From Dolichospermum sp. FACHB-1091 (GTDB taxonomy: Bacteria; Cyanobacteriota; Cyanobacteriia; Cyanobacteriales; Nostocaceae), in the NCBI RefSeq assembly GCF_014697585.1, contig NZ_JACJSB010000012.1:1-64000 (forward strand): a stretch of 64,000 bases of DNA, given 5' to 3'. The first letter of the stretch is position 1. Each line of letters begins with the position of its first letter. Positions 28,225 to 38,225 of the stretch are shown piece by piece. Below the pieces are notes generated by a model. That model saw nothing but the letters and a program-made list of their open reading frames with translations. It ran no database searches and was not told where the DNA came from. Position numbers and translations under genes: made by a program.

Positions 28225-28329
28225 CAGGTGACAGGTGACAGAGAATAGGTGACAGGTGACAGAAATTAATCATCTCAAAACCGACCACTAACAACTGACA
28301 ACTAACAACTGACAACTGACAACTGACAA
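28225..28329. repeat. Two heptanucleotide repeat arrays between a and c genes
   Basis: First array: 'caggtga' units at 28225-28263, broken by 'cagagaa'. Second array: 'acaactg'/'acaacta' units at 28284-28329. They fill most of the 192-base gap between the subunit a and subunit c genes. Confidence 0.8.
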
Positions 28330-28354
28330 ATACAACACCCAACCGTATCTCTAA

Positions 28355-28618
<264 letters not shown>

Positions 28619-28762
28619 TCACAACTGAGTTCTGACTGCGGGCGTGAGCAATCACGTCTAAACAGAAAGTTATGAACTTATACTCATAACTGATGAAATG
28701 ACTGGGACACGCAAGCTATCAGAACTCAGCATTAACATTAATGTAGATAGGAATAAGCAATC

Positions 28763-29254
28763 ATGACACACTGGATCACCTTATTGGCCGTGGAAGAAGT
28801 TGCCAAAGAAGGGGGACTGTTTGATCTAGATGCTACTCTGCCCTTAATGGCAATCCAGTTTCTAGTATTAGCCCTGATATTGAACGCAACTCTTTACAAG
28901 CCCTTGGGTAATGCAATTGATGGCCGGAATGAATATATCCGTACCAATAATTTAGAAGCCCAAGAACGCTTATCAAAAGCCCAAGCATTAGCCCAGCAAT
29001 ACGAACAAGAGCTTGCTCACAGCAGAAAACAAGCTCAAGCAATTGTTGCTCAAGCCCAAGCCGAAGCCCAAAAAATCGCTGCTCAAAACATCGCCGCAGC
29101 GCAACAAGAAGCCCAGGTACAGCGAGAAAAAGCAGCCAGTGAAATTGAGCAGCAAAAACAACAGGCTCTAGCTGCCTTGGAAACACAAGTAGATGCTCTC
29201 AGTCGTCAAATCCTGGAGAAGCTGTTAGGTGCTGATTTAGTAAGTCAACGCTAA
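28763..29254 (+). CDS. atpF2: F0F1 ATP synthase subunit b'
   Basis: A 163-residue stator subunit with one N-terminal membrane segment (about 28-45, [20 protein letters not shown]) and a long Ala/Gln-rich helix. Photosynthetic bacteria and plastids use a b/b' heterodimer, so the presence of b' next to b supports the cyanobacterial origin. It lies 140 bases upstream of the b gene. Confidence 0.94.
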   Translation: MTHWITLLAVEEVAKEGGLFDLDATLPLMAIQFLVLALILNATLYKPLGNAIDGRNEYIRTNNLEAQERLSKAQALAQQYEQELAHSRKQAQAIVAQAQAEAQKIAAQNIAAAQQEAQVQREKAASEIEQQKQQALAALETQVDALSRQILEKLLGADLVSQR

Positions 29255-29312
29255 CTTGTGAAAACAGTCATGGGTCATGGGTGATTAGTAGTCATTAGTT
29301 ATTGGTATTGAA

Positions 29313-29351
29313 AACAACTAACAAATGACGACTGACAACGGACAACTGACA
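29313..29351. repeat. Degenerate (acaactg)n heptamer array
   Basis: The gap between b' and b contains degenerate units ('acaacta', 'acaaatg', 'acgactg', 'acaacgg', 'acaactg'), the same family as at 26770 and 28284. Confidence 0.7.
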
Positions 29352-29394
29352 AAAAATTTGGAAAATTGGCAGCGCAGTTAGTGGATAAAGAATC

Positions 29395-29958
29395 ATGGGG
29401 ACTTTTTTACTGTTGATGACGGAAGCCAGCGCCGTCGGAGGTGAATTGGCACTAAGCAAGGGAGAAAGTGGGTTTAGTCTAAATACGAATATTTTAGATA
29501 CTAACCTGATTAACCTGGCTATTATTATTACTGTGTTGGTTGTATTTGGCAGCAAGGTTTTAGGTAGTACCTTAAAATCTCGCCGAGAAAATATTGAATC
29601 AGCAATTAAGAGTGCAGAGCAGAAGGTAGCAGAAACCGCAGCCAAATTGAAAGAGGCACAGCAAAAGCTGGAACTTGCTCAAGAAGAAGCTCAAAGGATC
29701 AAACAAACAGCCGAATTAAACGCCCAGAAGGCTAAAGATGCCATTTTAGCCCAATCCGCTGTAGATATTCAACGGATGCAGGAAGCAGGGGCGGCTGATT
29801 TGAATTCTGAACTAGAAAGAGTGATAACTCAACTAAGACAAAAAGTAGTCTTACAAGCACTACAAAAAGTTGAAGGACAACTCAAAGCTGGTATTAGCGA
29901 CGATGCTCAACAGGCTTTAATTGCCCGTAGTATCGCACAATTGGGAGGCGAGATATGA
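29395..29958 (+). CDS. atpF: F0F1 ATP synthase subunit b
   Basis: A 187-residue stator subunit: a membrane segment at about residues 38-58 ([20 protein letters not shown]) and a long charged coiled-coil that dimerises with b'. The last four bases overlap the delta gene's start (29955-29958, ATGA), indicating translational coupling. Confidence 0.95.
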   Translation: MGTFLLLMTEASAVGGELALSKGESGFSLNTNILDTNLINLAIIITVLVVFGSKVLGSTLKSRRENIESAIKSAEQKVAETAAKLKEAQQKLELAQEEAQRIKQTAELNAQKAKDAILAQSAVDIQRMQEAGAADLNSELERVITQLRQKVVLQALQKVEGQLKAGISDDAQQALIARSIAQLGGEI

Positions 29959-30509
29959 AAAGTAATGCTGCAGCAGCTGAAATATCCCAGCCTTATGCAC
30001 AGGCACTATTGTCTATTGCTCAGTCTCAAAATTCAACAGAAGAAATTGGGACAGATGCAAAAACTTTTCTGGGTTTATTAACAGGTAGCCAAGAACTGAA
30101 TAACTTTTTGGCCAATCCCTTTGTGAAACCAGAGAACAAAAAAAATCTGCTCAAACAATTACTTGGGGAAGGTGCAAACCCATACCTACGTAATTTTTTA
30201 CTGCTATTAGTTGACAGAAGACGCATCGCCTTCAGTGAACCAATTTTACAGCAGTATCTAGCGCTATTACGGCAGTTAAATCAAACCGTATTGGCAGAAA
30301 TTACTTCTGCTGTTCCTCTCACAGAAGGCCAACAGCAAGCAATTACAGAAAAGGTAATTACGCTTACCAAAGCTGCAAAAGTAGAATTAGCTACCAAAAT
30401 AGACAGTGATTTAATTGGTGGTGTAATTATCAAAGTTGGTTCTCAAGTGATTGACGCTAGTTTGCGTGGTCAACTACGTCGTCTCTCTTTGCGTTTAAGC
30501 AGTAACTAA
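29955..30509 (+). CDS. atpH: F0F1 ATP synthase subunit delta
   Basis: A 184-residue OSCP/delta subunit that links the b/b' stalk to the top of the alpha3-beta3 head. The C-terminal family motif [21 protein letters not shown] is complete and the length is standard. It overlaps the b gene by four bases. Confidence 0.95.
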   Translation: MKSNAAAAEISQPYAQALLSIAQSQNSTEEIGTDAKTFLGLLTGSQELNNFLANPFVKPENKKNLLKQLLGEGANPYLRNFLLLLVDRRRIAFSEPILQQYLALLRQLNQTVLAEITSAVPLTEGQQQAITEKVITLTKAAKVELATKIDSDLIGGVIIKVGSQVIDASLRGQLRRLSLRLSSN

Positions 30510-30511
30510 AT

Positions 30512-30580
30512 GGGTAATAGGTAATAGGTAATAGGTAATGGGTAAAATTTTCCTCCATCACCAATCACCAATCACCAATT
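30512..30580. repeat. Heptamer arrays between delta and alpha genes
   Basis: 'taatagg'/'taatggg' units at 30512-30545 and 'tcaccaa' units at about 30558-30580. Both are 7-base periods but different in sequence from the arrays elsewhere in the operon. Confidence 0.8.
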
Positions 30581-30617
30581 ATCATTAACTTCTTTGTGAA
30601 ACTAATTAGCACGACAA

Positions 30618-32138
30618 ATGAGCATTTCCATTAGACCAGACGAAATCAGCAGCATTATCCAACAACAAATCGAGCAATACGACCAAGAGGTTAAAGTTGC
30701 TAACGTTGGTACAGTGTTACAAGTTGGTGACGGGATTGCCCGGATTTATGGCTTAGAAAAAGCTATGGCTGGGGAACTCCTAGAATTTGAAGATGGCACC
30801 ATTGGTATCGCCCAAAACTTAGAAGAAGATAACGTTGGTGCGGTATTGATGGGTCAAGGTCGGGACATTCAAGAAGGTAGCTCCGTAACCGCTACCGGTA
30901 AAATCGCCCAAGTAGCTGTGGGTGAAGCTTTAATTGGTCGGGTTGTAGATGCTTTGGGTCGTCCCATTGATGGTAAAGGTGATCTCAAAACTACCGAAAG
31001 TCGGTTAATTGAATCCCCCGCCCCTGGTATTATCGCTCGTCGCTCCGTCCATGAACCGATGCAAACAGGGATCACCGCTATTGATTCCATGATTCCCGTC
31101 GGCCGTGGTCAACGGGAATTAATCATTGGTGACCGACAAACAGGGAAAACAGCGATCGCTATTGATACCATCATTAACCAAAAGGGTGAAGATGTTGTTT
31201 GCGTTTACGTAGCTGTCGGTCAAAAAGCTTCCACCGTTGCTAACGTAGTCCAAACTTTACAAGAAAAAGGCGCTATGGACTACACCGTAGTCGTAGCAGC
31301 TAACGCCAGTGACCCAGCTACTTTACAATACTTAGCTCCCTACACAGGCGCTAGTATTGCTGAGTATTTCATGTACAAAGGCAAAGCGACCTTAATTATT
31401 TATGATGACCTTTCTAAGCAAGCACAGGCTTACCGTCAAATGTCCTTGCTGTTACGTCGTCCACCCGGTCGGGAAGCTTATCCTGGAGATGTATTCTACA
31501 TCCACTCCCGCTTGTTGGAACGCGCGGCTAAATTGAGCGACGAATTGGGTAAAGGTAGTATGACTGCTTTACCAATTATCGAAACCCAAGCTGGTGACGT
31601 ATCCGCATATATTCCTACCAACGTAATTTCTATTACTGACGGTCAGATTTTCTTGTCTTCTGACTTGTTTAACTCTGGTATCCGTCCCGCTGTTAACCCC
31701 GGTATCTCTGTATCCCGTGTAGGTTCTGCGGCTCAAACCAAAGCCATGAAAAAAGTTGCTGGTAAAATCAAGCTGGAATTGGCTCAGTTTGACGATTTAC
31801 AAGCTTTCGCTCAGTTCGCTTCTGATTTAGACAAAGCCACTCAAGATCAGTTGGCTCGTGGTGCGCGTTTACGGGAATTGTTAAAACAGCCTCAAAACGA
31901 CCCTCTCTCCGTCGCTGAACAAGTAGCAGTTCTTTACGCTGGTATTAATGGTTATTTAGATGACATTGCAGTTAATCAAGTAACTACCTTTGTTAGAGGT
32001 TTACGTGATTACCTGAAGAATGTTAGTACTGCTTATTACCAAGGCGTACAAGGCACAAAAGTTCTCGGTGATGCAGAGGAAACTGCTTTGAAAGCAGCAC
32101 TAACCGAGTTCAAAAAGACCTTCCAAGCAGCAGCGTAA
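30618..32138 (+). CDS. atpA: F0F1 ATP synthase subunit alpha
   Basis: The 506-residue regulatory, non-catalytic nucleotide-binding subunit of F1. Walker A is GDRQTGKT (about residues 172-179); the alpha signature [13 protein letters not shown] is present. The length is typical of cyanobacteria. The catalytic beta and epsilon genes are not in the window; in cyanobacteria they usually form a separate operon. Confidence 0.98.
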   Translation: MSISIRPDEISSIIQQQIEQYDQEVKVANVGTVLQVGDGIARIYGLEKAMAGELLEFEDGTIGIAQNLEEDNVGAVLMGQGRDIQEGSSVTATGKIAQVAVGEALIGRVVDALGRPIDGKGDLKTTESRLIESPAPGIIARRSVHEPMQTGITAIDSMIPVGRGQRELIIGDRQTGKTAIAIDTIINQKGEDVVCVYVAVGQKASTVANVVQTLQEKGAMDYTVVVAANASDPATLQYLAPYTGASIAEYFMYKGKATLIIYDDLSKQAQAYRQMSLLLRRPPGREAYPGDVFYIHSRLLERAAKLSDELGKGSMTALPIIETQAGDVSAYIPTNVISITDGQIFLSSDLFNSGIRPAVNPGISVSRVGSAAQTKAMKKVAGKIKLELAQFDDLQAFAQFASDLDKATQDQLARGARLRELLKQPQNDPLSVAEQVAVLYAGINGYLDDIAVNQVTTFVRGLRDYLKNVSTAYYQGVQGTKVLGDAEETALKAALTEFKKTFQAAA

Positions 32139-32140
32139 AA

Positions 32141-32299
32141 ATTTTGGATTTTGGATTTTGGATTTTGGATTACATAGACTTATCCCGAAATTAGATATCG
32201 GCCTCTAAAATAGGGGGATTTGATGTTTATTTGCAGATGAGTCTAATCTAAAATCCGAAATTCCGAATCTAAAATCTAAAATCTAAAATCTAAAATCGG
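32141..32299. repeat. Two complementary heptamer arrays between alpha and gamma genes
   Basis: 'attttgg' repeated at 32141-32172, and 'aatctaa' units at about 32244-32299. In RNA the first (GGAUUUU) can pair with the second (AAAAUCU/AAAAUCC) using G-C and G-U pairs, giving a long hairpin with a loop of about 70-80 bases in the operon transcript. Confidence 0.7.
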
Positions 32300-32302
32300 A
32301 TT

Positions 32303-33250
32303 ATGGCTAATCTCAAATCAATACGCGATCGCATTCAGTCGGTCAAAAACACCAAGAAAATCACGGAAGCCATGCGACTGGTAGCAGCGGCCAGAGTCCG
32401 TCGCGCTCAAGAACAAGTAATTGCTACCCGTCCCTTTGCTGACCGTTTAGCACAAGTATTGTTTGGCTTACAAACCAGACTGCGTTTTGAAGATGTGGAC
32501 TTACCCCTACTGAAAAAACGCGAAGTTAAATCAGTCGGCTTGTTAGTAATTTCCGGCGATCGGGGTTTATGTGGTGGTTACAATAGTAACGTCATTCGTC
32601 GCGCTGAAAATCGTGCTAAAGAACTTCAAGCTGAAGGTGTAGGCTATACTTATGTCTTGGTTGGCCGCAAAGCTACCCAATACTTTCAGCGACGGAATCA
32701 GCCTATAGATGCTACTTACAGCGGTTTAGAACAAATTCCTACCGCAGCCGAAGCAACAAATATCGCTGATGAACTGCTTTCTCTATTCCTTTCCGAAAAA
32801 GTAGACCGGATTGAGCTAGTTTATACAAAATTTGTCTCCTTGGTTAGTTCTCGTCCCGTAGTCCAAACCCTTCTCCCTTTGGATACCCAAGGTTTAGAAG
32901 CAGCGGATGATGAAATTTTCCGTTTAACTACCCGTGGTGGTCAATTCCAAGTAGAACGGGAAAAGGTAACTAGTACGGTTGCACCCTTACCCCGCGATAT
33001 GATTTTTGAACAAGATCCAGTCCAAATCCTGGATTCTTTGTTGCCATTATATCTGAGCAATCAGTTATTACGGGCTTTACAAGAATCAGCGGCTAGTGAA
33101 CTAGCAGCACGGATGACAGCGATGAGTAACGCTAGTGATAATGCGGGTGAGTTGATTAAAACTCTGTCTTTGTCCTACAACAAAGCTCGTCAAGCCGCAA
33201 TTACCCAGGAACTACTGGAAGTTGTCGGTGGTGCAGAAGCACTTACTTAA
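32303..33250 (+). CDS. atpG: F0F1 ATP synthase subunit gamma
   Basis: The 315-residue central shaft of F1. The N-terminal helix ([20 protein letters not shown]) and C-terminal helix ([22 protein letters not shown]) are complete. At about 315 residues it contains the extra loop of the photosynthetic gamma subunits (about 195-235), but no CxxxxxC redox pair as in chloroplasts. The symbol atpC is also used for gamma in this phylum. Confidence 0.97.
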   Translation: MANLKSIRDRIQSVKNTKKITEAMRLVAAARVRRAQEQVIATRPFADRLAQVLFGLQTRLRFEDVDLPLLKKREVKSVGLLVISGDRGLCGGYNSNVIRRAENRAKELQAEGVGYTYVLVGRKATQYFQRRNQPIDATYSGLEQIPTAAEATNIADELLSLFLSEKVDRIELVYTKFVSLVSSRPVVQTLLPLDTQGLEAADDEIFRLTTRGGQFQVEREKVTSTVAPLPRDMIFEQDPVQILDSLLPLYLSNQLLRALQESAASELAARMTAMSNASDNAGELIKTLSLSYNKARQAAITQELLEVVGGAEALT

Positions 33251-33312
33251 TTTATTTGGTAGTTGGTGATTGGAATCATAAAATTAAAATAAAGTATGAC
33301 CAATCATCAGTT

Positions 33313-33352
33313 GCAATACCTTTGAACCCTCGTAAATTGGCAAAGGTATTGC
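33313..33352. terminator. Hairpin downstream of the atp operon
   Basis: A perfect 12-bp inverted repeat, 'gcaatacctttg' (33313-33324) and 'caaaggtattgc' (33341-33352), with a 16-base loop. No T-run follows, so it may be an RNA stabiliser or part of a dispersed repeat rather than a true rho-independent terminator. It lies between the convergent gamma and HtrA-like genes. Confidence 0.4.
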
Positions 33353-33409
33353 CCAACCAACACCACTATTCTGCCTTTCGGGGTACACCGAAGCATACCC
33401 ATACAGTAA

Positions 33410-34627
33410 CTAGGAAAGATCTTTTAACTCAGCGGTACGAACTGAAAGTATTTGTGTTTGATTACCTCTTTGGATTTTTACCTGCAAGGCTTGACCCAGG
33501 GTAGTGTCTTCTACTATGGATTGTAATTGTTCCGCACTGGTGATAGCTTTATTGTCAATTTGCACAATCACATCTCCACGACGGATACCTGAAATTGCAG
33601 CGGGAGAATCACGAACAACCCGCAAGACTAAAACTCCTTTGACTTCAGGAATCGTAAACATGGAGTTAGGATCACTGTTATTTTGTTTTGCTAATTCTGG
33701 TGTTAATGTCACCATTTGTACACCTAAGTAAGGGTGAGCTACTTTACCATTGCGTTGTAATTGAGTAGCGATCGCTTTAGCTTTGTCAATAGGAATTGCA
33801 AAACCGATACCCATGGCATCAGCGCGAATTGCTGTATTAATTCCAATTACTTCTCCTAAACCATTTAATAATGGTCCACCAGAGTTACCAGGGTTAATCG
33901 CTGCGTCGGTTTGAATGAAGTCTAACCGTTTATCGCTGATACCAACCTGAGCGCTAGAACGTTTTAAGGTGCTGACAATTCCCAGAGTAACGGTATTATC
34001 AAATCCTAACGGATTACCAACGGCGATCGCCCAATCTCCCACCTGAACATTACGAGAAGAACCTAAAGGTGCTACGGGTAAATCATTACCAGCATTAATC
34101 TTAACTACTGCCAAGTCTGTAACTTCATCAATACCACGGACTTTACCTTCAAAAGTGCGACCATCTTTCAGACGGACTGTGACTTTATCAGCTTTGTCAA
34201 CTACGTGAGCATTGGTAAGAATTACGCCGCTTTTGTCAATAATAAAACCAGAACCTAAACCCCGTAACTGTTCAGTCGGTGATTGTTGGGGAAAACTATC
34301 ACCAAAAAACCGCCGAAAAAAGGGATCTTCCATAAAAGGATCATTGCGGCGCGTAATCGTTCTTTCTGTATCAATTCTGACTACTGCCTGTCCAACACGA
34401 TTCACTGCTGTTGTCACAAAACTATGACCACCAATCGCAGCAGCAGCGGAAGATGGCTTTTGAGCCACTTTTGTTAATGACTCCGTGACAGGGTTAGGAC
34501 CCGGTTCTGCTACGGAAGGTAACACCCGCAGGGAGGTAACAGTTAACAGCACTCCCATAAAAATCGCTAAAATATGGGTACTGAGTTGTCGGATAGACGG
34601 GGATATTTTGGGAAATCGCATAATCAC
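33410..34627 (-). CDS. HtrA/HhoA-type trypsin-like serine protease with PDZ domain
   Basis: A 405-residue protein of the Deg/HtrA family: an N-terminal signal anchor (about residues 17-35), a trypsin-like domain with H141 (LTNAHVV), D171 (VTDLAVVKI) and S249 (NPGNSGGPLL), and one PDZ domain (about 300-400). Such enzymes are periplasmic quality-control proteases, in Synechocystis called HhoA, HhoB and HtrA; which of the three this corresponds to is not settled. Upstream is a 168-base gap to the divergent metal sensor gene. Confidence 0.92.
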   Translation of the reverse strand: MIMRFPKISPSIRQLSTHILAIFMGVLLTVTSLRVLPSVAEPGPNPVTESLTKVAQKPSSAAAAIGGHSFVTTAVNRVGQAVVRIDTERTITRRNDPFMEDPFFRRFFGDSFPQQSPTEQLRGLGSGFIIDKSGVILTNAHVVDKADKVTVRLKDGRTFEGKVRGIDEVTDLAVVKINAGNDLPVAPLGSSRNVQVGDWAIAVGNPLGFDNTVTLGIVSTLKRSSAQVGISDKRLDFIQTDAAINPGNSGGPLLNGLGEVIGINTAIRADAMGIGFAIPIDKAKAIATQLQRNGKVAHPYLGVQMVTLTPELAKQNNSDPNSMFTIPEVKGVLVLRVVRDSPAAISGIRRGDVIVQIDNKAITSAEQLQSIVEDTTLGQALQVKIQRGNQTQILSVRTAELKDLS

Positions 34628-34795
34628 AACCTAATCTACAAGCCTAGTTTTTGCTGTTTCTTGATAAATCTATCTACACTTATTTTTACAGATCAGATTC
34701 AGAATTTCTGTTTATTGACATTTTGACTCAATTTTAAGTTTCTTTGATGTTGTGGAATCTATTTTTTTCAAGCTAAGATACTAGTTAATGCCAAA

Positions 34796-35200
34796 ATGCC
34801 AAAACAAAACAAATATCAGTATAATAGCATGAATAATGGATCAACCCCACTAACTAACGAATCCCTAGCTACATTAGAGCCAGGAGAGCATTCACACCAT
34901 CACAATCATACAAATCATACACATTCTCATGTCCACAGTGAAGAGTCTTTACGGCGAATTATTAACCGACTTTCGCGCATAGAAGGCCATGTACGTGGTA
35001 TTAAAAATATGGTACAACAAAATACTTCATGTCCTGATGTATTATTACAAATTGCGGCTGTCCGTGGTGCATTAGATAAGGTAGCACGCATTGTGCTAGA
35101 TGAACATTTAACTGAGTGTATCGCTAGAGCTGCCCAAGAAGGTAATATGGAATCGGAAATTGAACAATTAAAAGCCGCTTTAGATAGATTTTTACCCTAA
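34796..35200 (+). CDS. CsoR/InrS-like metal-sensing repressor with His-rich N-terminus
   Basis: A 134-residue DUF156 protein. The CsoR ligand set C-H-C is present: C79 (NTSCPD), H104 and C108 (LDEHLTEC). The N-terminus contains a His cluster (residues 32-47, HSHHHNHTNHTHSHVH), as in the nickel sensor InrS of Synechocystis. The protein would repress a metal-efflux gene until metal binds. No cation exporter gene lies next to it in the window, so its target is elsewhere. Start: ATG at 34796; M12 is an alternative. Confidence 0.85.
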   Translation: MPKQNKYQYNSMNNGSTPLTNESLATLEPGEHSHHHNHTNHTHSHVHSEESLRRIINRLSRIEGHVRGIKNMVQQNTSCPDVLLQIAAVRGALDKVARIVLDEHLTECIARAAQEGNMESEIEQLKAALDRFLP

Positions 35201-35210
35201 TTCTTAACTT

Positions 35211-36050
35211 TTGACTGCGGTATTTATGACTGGGAATCAATATCAATTTCACTATTTTTTAAATCAAAATGCACATAAACCAATAATTCTATTTTTACAT
35301 GGTTTTATGGGTAATATTTATGAATTTGATCAAGTCATCAAATTACTATTTGATGATTTTTCCTATCTGATTATTGATTTACCTGGACATGGAAAAACTC
35401 AGGTTTTAGATGATGAATACTATACCATGCCATCTACAGCCACGGCCATTATACAATTATTAGATCAATTAAAAATTGACCAATGCTATTTAATTGGTTA
35501 TTCTCTGGGAGGAAGATTAGCTTTATATCTCACTCTTCATTTTCCCAGTAGGTTTATTAAGGTTATTTTAGAATCTGCTTCCCCTGGTTTAGCAACAGAA
35601 ATGGCCAGGTTAGCTAGAATTAAAAGTGATGCTCAAATAGCTAGGAAATTAACGAGAATAATCAATAAAGATGATTTTTATCACTTTCTCAATAATTGGT
35701 ATGAACAACGGATTTTTGGGAAAATTAAAGATCATCCCCAATACCAATGTATGATCGCAAGTAGATTAACAAATCATCCCCCAAATTTAGTCAAATCATT
35801 GCAGTTTATGGGAACAGGTTCTCAACCTTGTTTATGGGAATTACTCACAGAAAATACTATTCCTCTCCTATTATTGGTGGGAGAAAAAGATGAAAAATTT
35901 ATTGATATTAATATAGCAATAACTGAAAAATGTAAGTTTGCTAAATTACAAATAATTCATGATGTTGGACATAATATTCACCTGGAAAATACCTTAGCAT
36001 TTGTGCAGAATATTCAAGATTTTTTCTCCCCTTCTTCTAATTTTGCATAA
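35211..36050 (+). CDS. menH: MenH-like alpha/beta hydrolase
   Basis: An alpha/beta hydrolase of about 275 residues. Oxyanion motif LHGFMGN, nucleophile elbow IGYSLGG (serine) and a late HDVGHNIHLE with the catalytic histidine. It resembles 2-succinyl-6-hydroxy-2,4-cyclohexadiene-1-carboxylate synthase, the MenH step of phylloquinone (menaquinone) synthesis. The neighbouring genes do not belong to the men pathway except for an enolase-superfamily gene that is more like a dipeptide epimerase than MenC. The ATG at 35226 is a better start than the TTG at 35211. Confidence 0.7.
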   Translation: MTAVFMTGNQYQFHYFLNQNAHKPIILFLHGFMGNIYEFDQVIKLLFDDFSYLIIDLPGHGKTQVLDDEYYTMPSTATAIIQLLDQLKIDQCYLIGYSLGGRLALYLTLHFPSRFIKVILESASPGLATEMARLARIKSDAQIARKLTRIINKDDFYHFLNNWYEQRIFGKIKDHPQYQCMIASRLTNHPPNLVKSLQFMGTGSQPCLWELLTENTIPLLLLVGEKDEKFIDINIAITEKCKFAKLQIIHDVGHNIHLENTLAFVQNIQDFFSPSSNFA

Positions 36051-37083
36051 CTGCATTCAACAACAATTCAGCCCCGAAACGAATGGGATCTGTACAAGGT
36101 AGTCCGGTTTCTGTTATGATTTGAGCGATCGCATTTTTTGCCTCTAATTCCTCTAAATTCCTGGTATTTAAAGCTATACCCACAACCTTAGCATTACCAA
36201 AAGCACCAGCACCACGGGCAACGATTTCATACATTTGGATCACTTCCGGTAATGGGGGAATCGGTATACCGGGATTATTACGGTTGTGAGTTTGTCCCGC
36301 TTGATGTACTAATATTAAATGTGTAGGTTGAGAACCGCGAATTAACGGTAAAGTTGCTGTTGAACCGGGGTGTAAAAGAGAACCTTGCCCCTCAATTTGC
36401 AGAATGTCGTAATGTTGACCAAAACGCATGACTAACTGTTCCACCGCACCAGCCGCAAAGTCTACCCGCACAGCATCTAAAGCCACCCCTTCTCCTTCCA
36501 ACATTAACCCAGTTTGACCAGTGGCTAAAAACTTGGAACGTAAACCCCATAATTTAGCCGTCCGATGTAATTCTAGACTAGTGGACATTTTTCCAATGGC
36601 CATATCCGTTCCCACTGTCAAAACTCGGCGACAGGGTAAAGTTCGCGCCAGTCCAGATGCTACATCTAAATTGACCGGTTCTCTCCGTACATCCCAAATT
36701 AATTGTCCTGGTTTGAGGAGGGCATTTAATTCAGGTATATTTGCTAGGGGTGTATGTAATCCATTTACCAAGGACATTCCAGCTTTGAGAGCATCTTTGA
36801 TATCAGTCCAATAATCATCAGGAACAGCACCACCTTTGGGAGCAATCCCAATTACTAAAACTTCTGGCTTATACTGTAATGCTGCTGGTATAGATGCCAC
36901 AATTGGCACATCTCGTTGAATACCTGTTAACTCTACTAAAGATTTACCTACAGATTCTCTGTCAATTACAGCCACAATAGGGGATTCACTATAGCGTAAA
37001 ATTGATAACCCTGTTTTTCCTTGAACTCCAGTAATTCCCTCATGGAGAAGAATTGCTATTTTTTGATTAAGCGACAGACGCAC
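36037..37083 (-). CDS. DgcN-like (DUF1611) protein
   Basis: A 348-residue DUF1611 family protein with a Walker A-like loop (TVGTDMAIGKMSTS) and the family stretches LVNGLHTPLANIPEL and ILQIEGQGSLLHPGS. DgcN from marine bacteria is described as an N-acetyltransferase acting on D-glutamate, encoded with the epimerase-like DgcA. The adjoining, overlapping upstream gene here is just such an enolase-superfamily protein (17-base overlap at 37067-37083), which supports the assignment. It converges with the MenH-like gene, overlapping its end by 14 bases. Confidence 0.72.
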   Translation of the reverse strand: MRLSLNQKIAILLHEGITGVQGKTGLSILRYSESPIVAVIDRESVGKSLVELTGIQRDVPIVASIPAALQYKPEVLVIGIAPKGGAVPDDYWTDIKDALKAGMSLVNGLHTPLANIPELNALLKPGQLIWDVRREPVNLDVASGLARTLPCRRVLTVGTDMAIGKMSTSLELHRTAKLWGLRSKFLATGQTGLMLEGEGVALDAVRVDFAAGAVEQLVMRFGQHYDILQIEGQGSLLHPGSTATLPLIRGSQPTHLILVHQAGQTHNRNNPGIPIPPLPEVIQMYEIVARGAGAFGNAKVVGIALNTRNLEELEAKNAIAQIITETGLPCTDPIRFGAELLLNAVMQN

Positions 37084-38170
37084 TGTATTTTACTCCTAAA
37101 CCAGGTAAATTATTTGGCAAAACTCTCCCATTTTCTACCAGCGCACCGCTAAAAGGATCATCAATTAAATTCAAATGACTATCTAAATCTAAATAATCAG
37201 CTAATGGTGCAAGTTGTAAAGCGGCGGTATTAGCCAGAGAACTATCAGAATAGCAGCCAAACATCACTTGTAAATTATGAGCTTTGGCTGTATGTACCAT
37301 TCGCATGGCCTCGGTAATTCCCCCAGATTTCATTAACTTAATATTAATTCCATCTACATTATCAGCTAATTGGGGAATATCCGCACTAGTAAAGCAACTT
37401 TCATCAGCGAAAATAGGTAAGGGGGAATGTTTTTTCAACTTGGCTAAATTTGCTTCTTCACCTCTTGCTAAGGGCTGTTCTATGTATTTTATCCCTAAAT
37501 CAGCTAACCAACTACACATATTAATAGCATCTGCTAAATTCCAACCTCCGTTAGCATCAACAAATACATCTTTTTCCCCTGTTGCTTCCCGTACTGCTAA
37601 AAGCATTTTTTGATCTGCTTCTATTCCTTGTGTTGAACCTAATTTGACTTTGAATAACTGCACATCCATAAATTGTAACCAGTCTTGGGTTCTGGCTTTA
37701 GCACCTGCTGGGGAATTAATTCCAATTGTTACCGATGTTGATACTATAGCACTTTTATTTAGTCCCCAAAGTTGCCACAAAGGTAAACCTAAGCGCTTAC
37801 CTAGCCAGTCCTGTAATGCCATATCTAAGGCTGCTTTCACAGCAGAAGGAATTTGCATTTGTTCTAATAGTGACTCAATTTCCTGTCTTTGCCAAGGGCT
37901 AAATTTCTGAAATATAGGTATAATTTGCTCTATATTATTTATAATTTGCTCAGTAGTTTGTCTGTAGTTACCCACACCAAAGGGAGATGCTTCTCCCCAA
38001 CCCTCAATCCCTTCTTGTGCGATTTTTAACCATACATTTGTTGTTTGTGCTGTTGTTCCGCGACTAATTGTTAAGGGAAATCGTTTATTAACGGTAAAGG
38101 GTTGAAAATTAATTTGCATAAGTATATTAAAATATCTTAAAATGGGGAAAAGGAGTATATTAAGAATCAA
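37067..38170 (-). CDS. Enolase-superfamily dipeptide epimerase / DgcA-like protein
   Basis: A muconate-lactonizing subgroup protein. Catalytic residues by motif: lysines in LFKVKLGS (KxK), metal ligands in DANGGW, EQPLA and FADESC, and a late lysine in INIKLMKSGG. L-Ala-D/L-Glu epimerases and DgcA belong to this group. The likely start is M18 (MQINFQPF) at 38119, since the preceding residues look non-native. It overlaps the DUF1611 gene downstream by 17 bases. Could also be an o-succinylbenzoate synthase relative, but the KxK spacing and partner gene favour the epimerase/DgcA reading. Confidence 0.75.
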   Translation of the reverse strand: MILNILLFPILRYFNILMQINFQPFTVNKRFPLTISRGTTAQTTNVWLKIAQEGIEGWGEASPFGVGNYRQTTEQIINNIEQIIPIFQKFSPWQRQEIESLLEQMQIPSAVKAALDMALQDWLGKRLGLPLWQLWGLNKSAIVSTSVTIGINSPAGAKARTQDWLQFMDVQLFKVKLGSTQGIEADQKMLLAVREATGEKDVFVDANGGWNLADAINMCSWLADLGIKYIEQPLARGEEANLAKLKKHSPLPIFADESCFTSADIPQLADNVDGINIKLMKSGGITEAMRMVHTAKAHNLQVMFGCYSDSSLANTAALQLAPLADYLDLDSHLNLIDDPFSGALVENGRVLPNNLPGLGVKYSASVA

Positions 38171-38177
38171 GAAAAGC

Positions 38178-38194
38178 CGTCCTGGAAGGACGGG
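38178..38194. repeat. Short hairpin (ccgtcct/aggacgg)
   Basis: 'ccgtcct', a 3-base loop and 'aggacgg' form a 7-bp perfect hairpin just upstream of the Nudix gene. Similar 'ccgtcc...ggacgg' hairpins are known near IS200/IS605-type elements, but no transposase is adjacent. It could also act in the leader of the Nudix mRNA. Confidence 0.45.
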
Positions 38195-38225
38195 GCTTGT
38201 ATCCCATATTTTCGGTCATGAAATT

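Noticed and set aside
33256-33504. 82-codon frame after the gamma subunit gene
   Set aside because: It runs through an intergenic hairpin repeat and into the antisense of the protease gene; composition is not protein-like.
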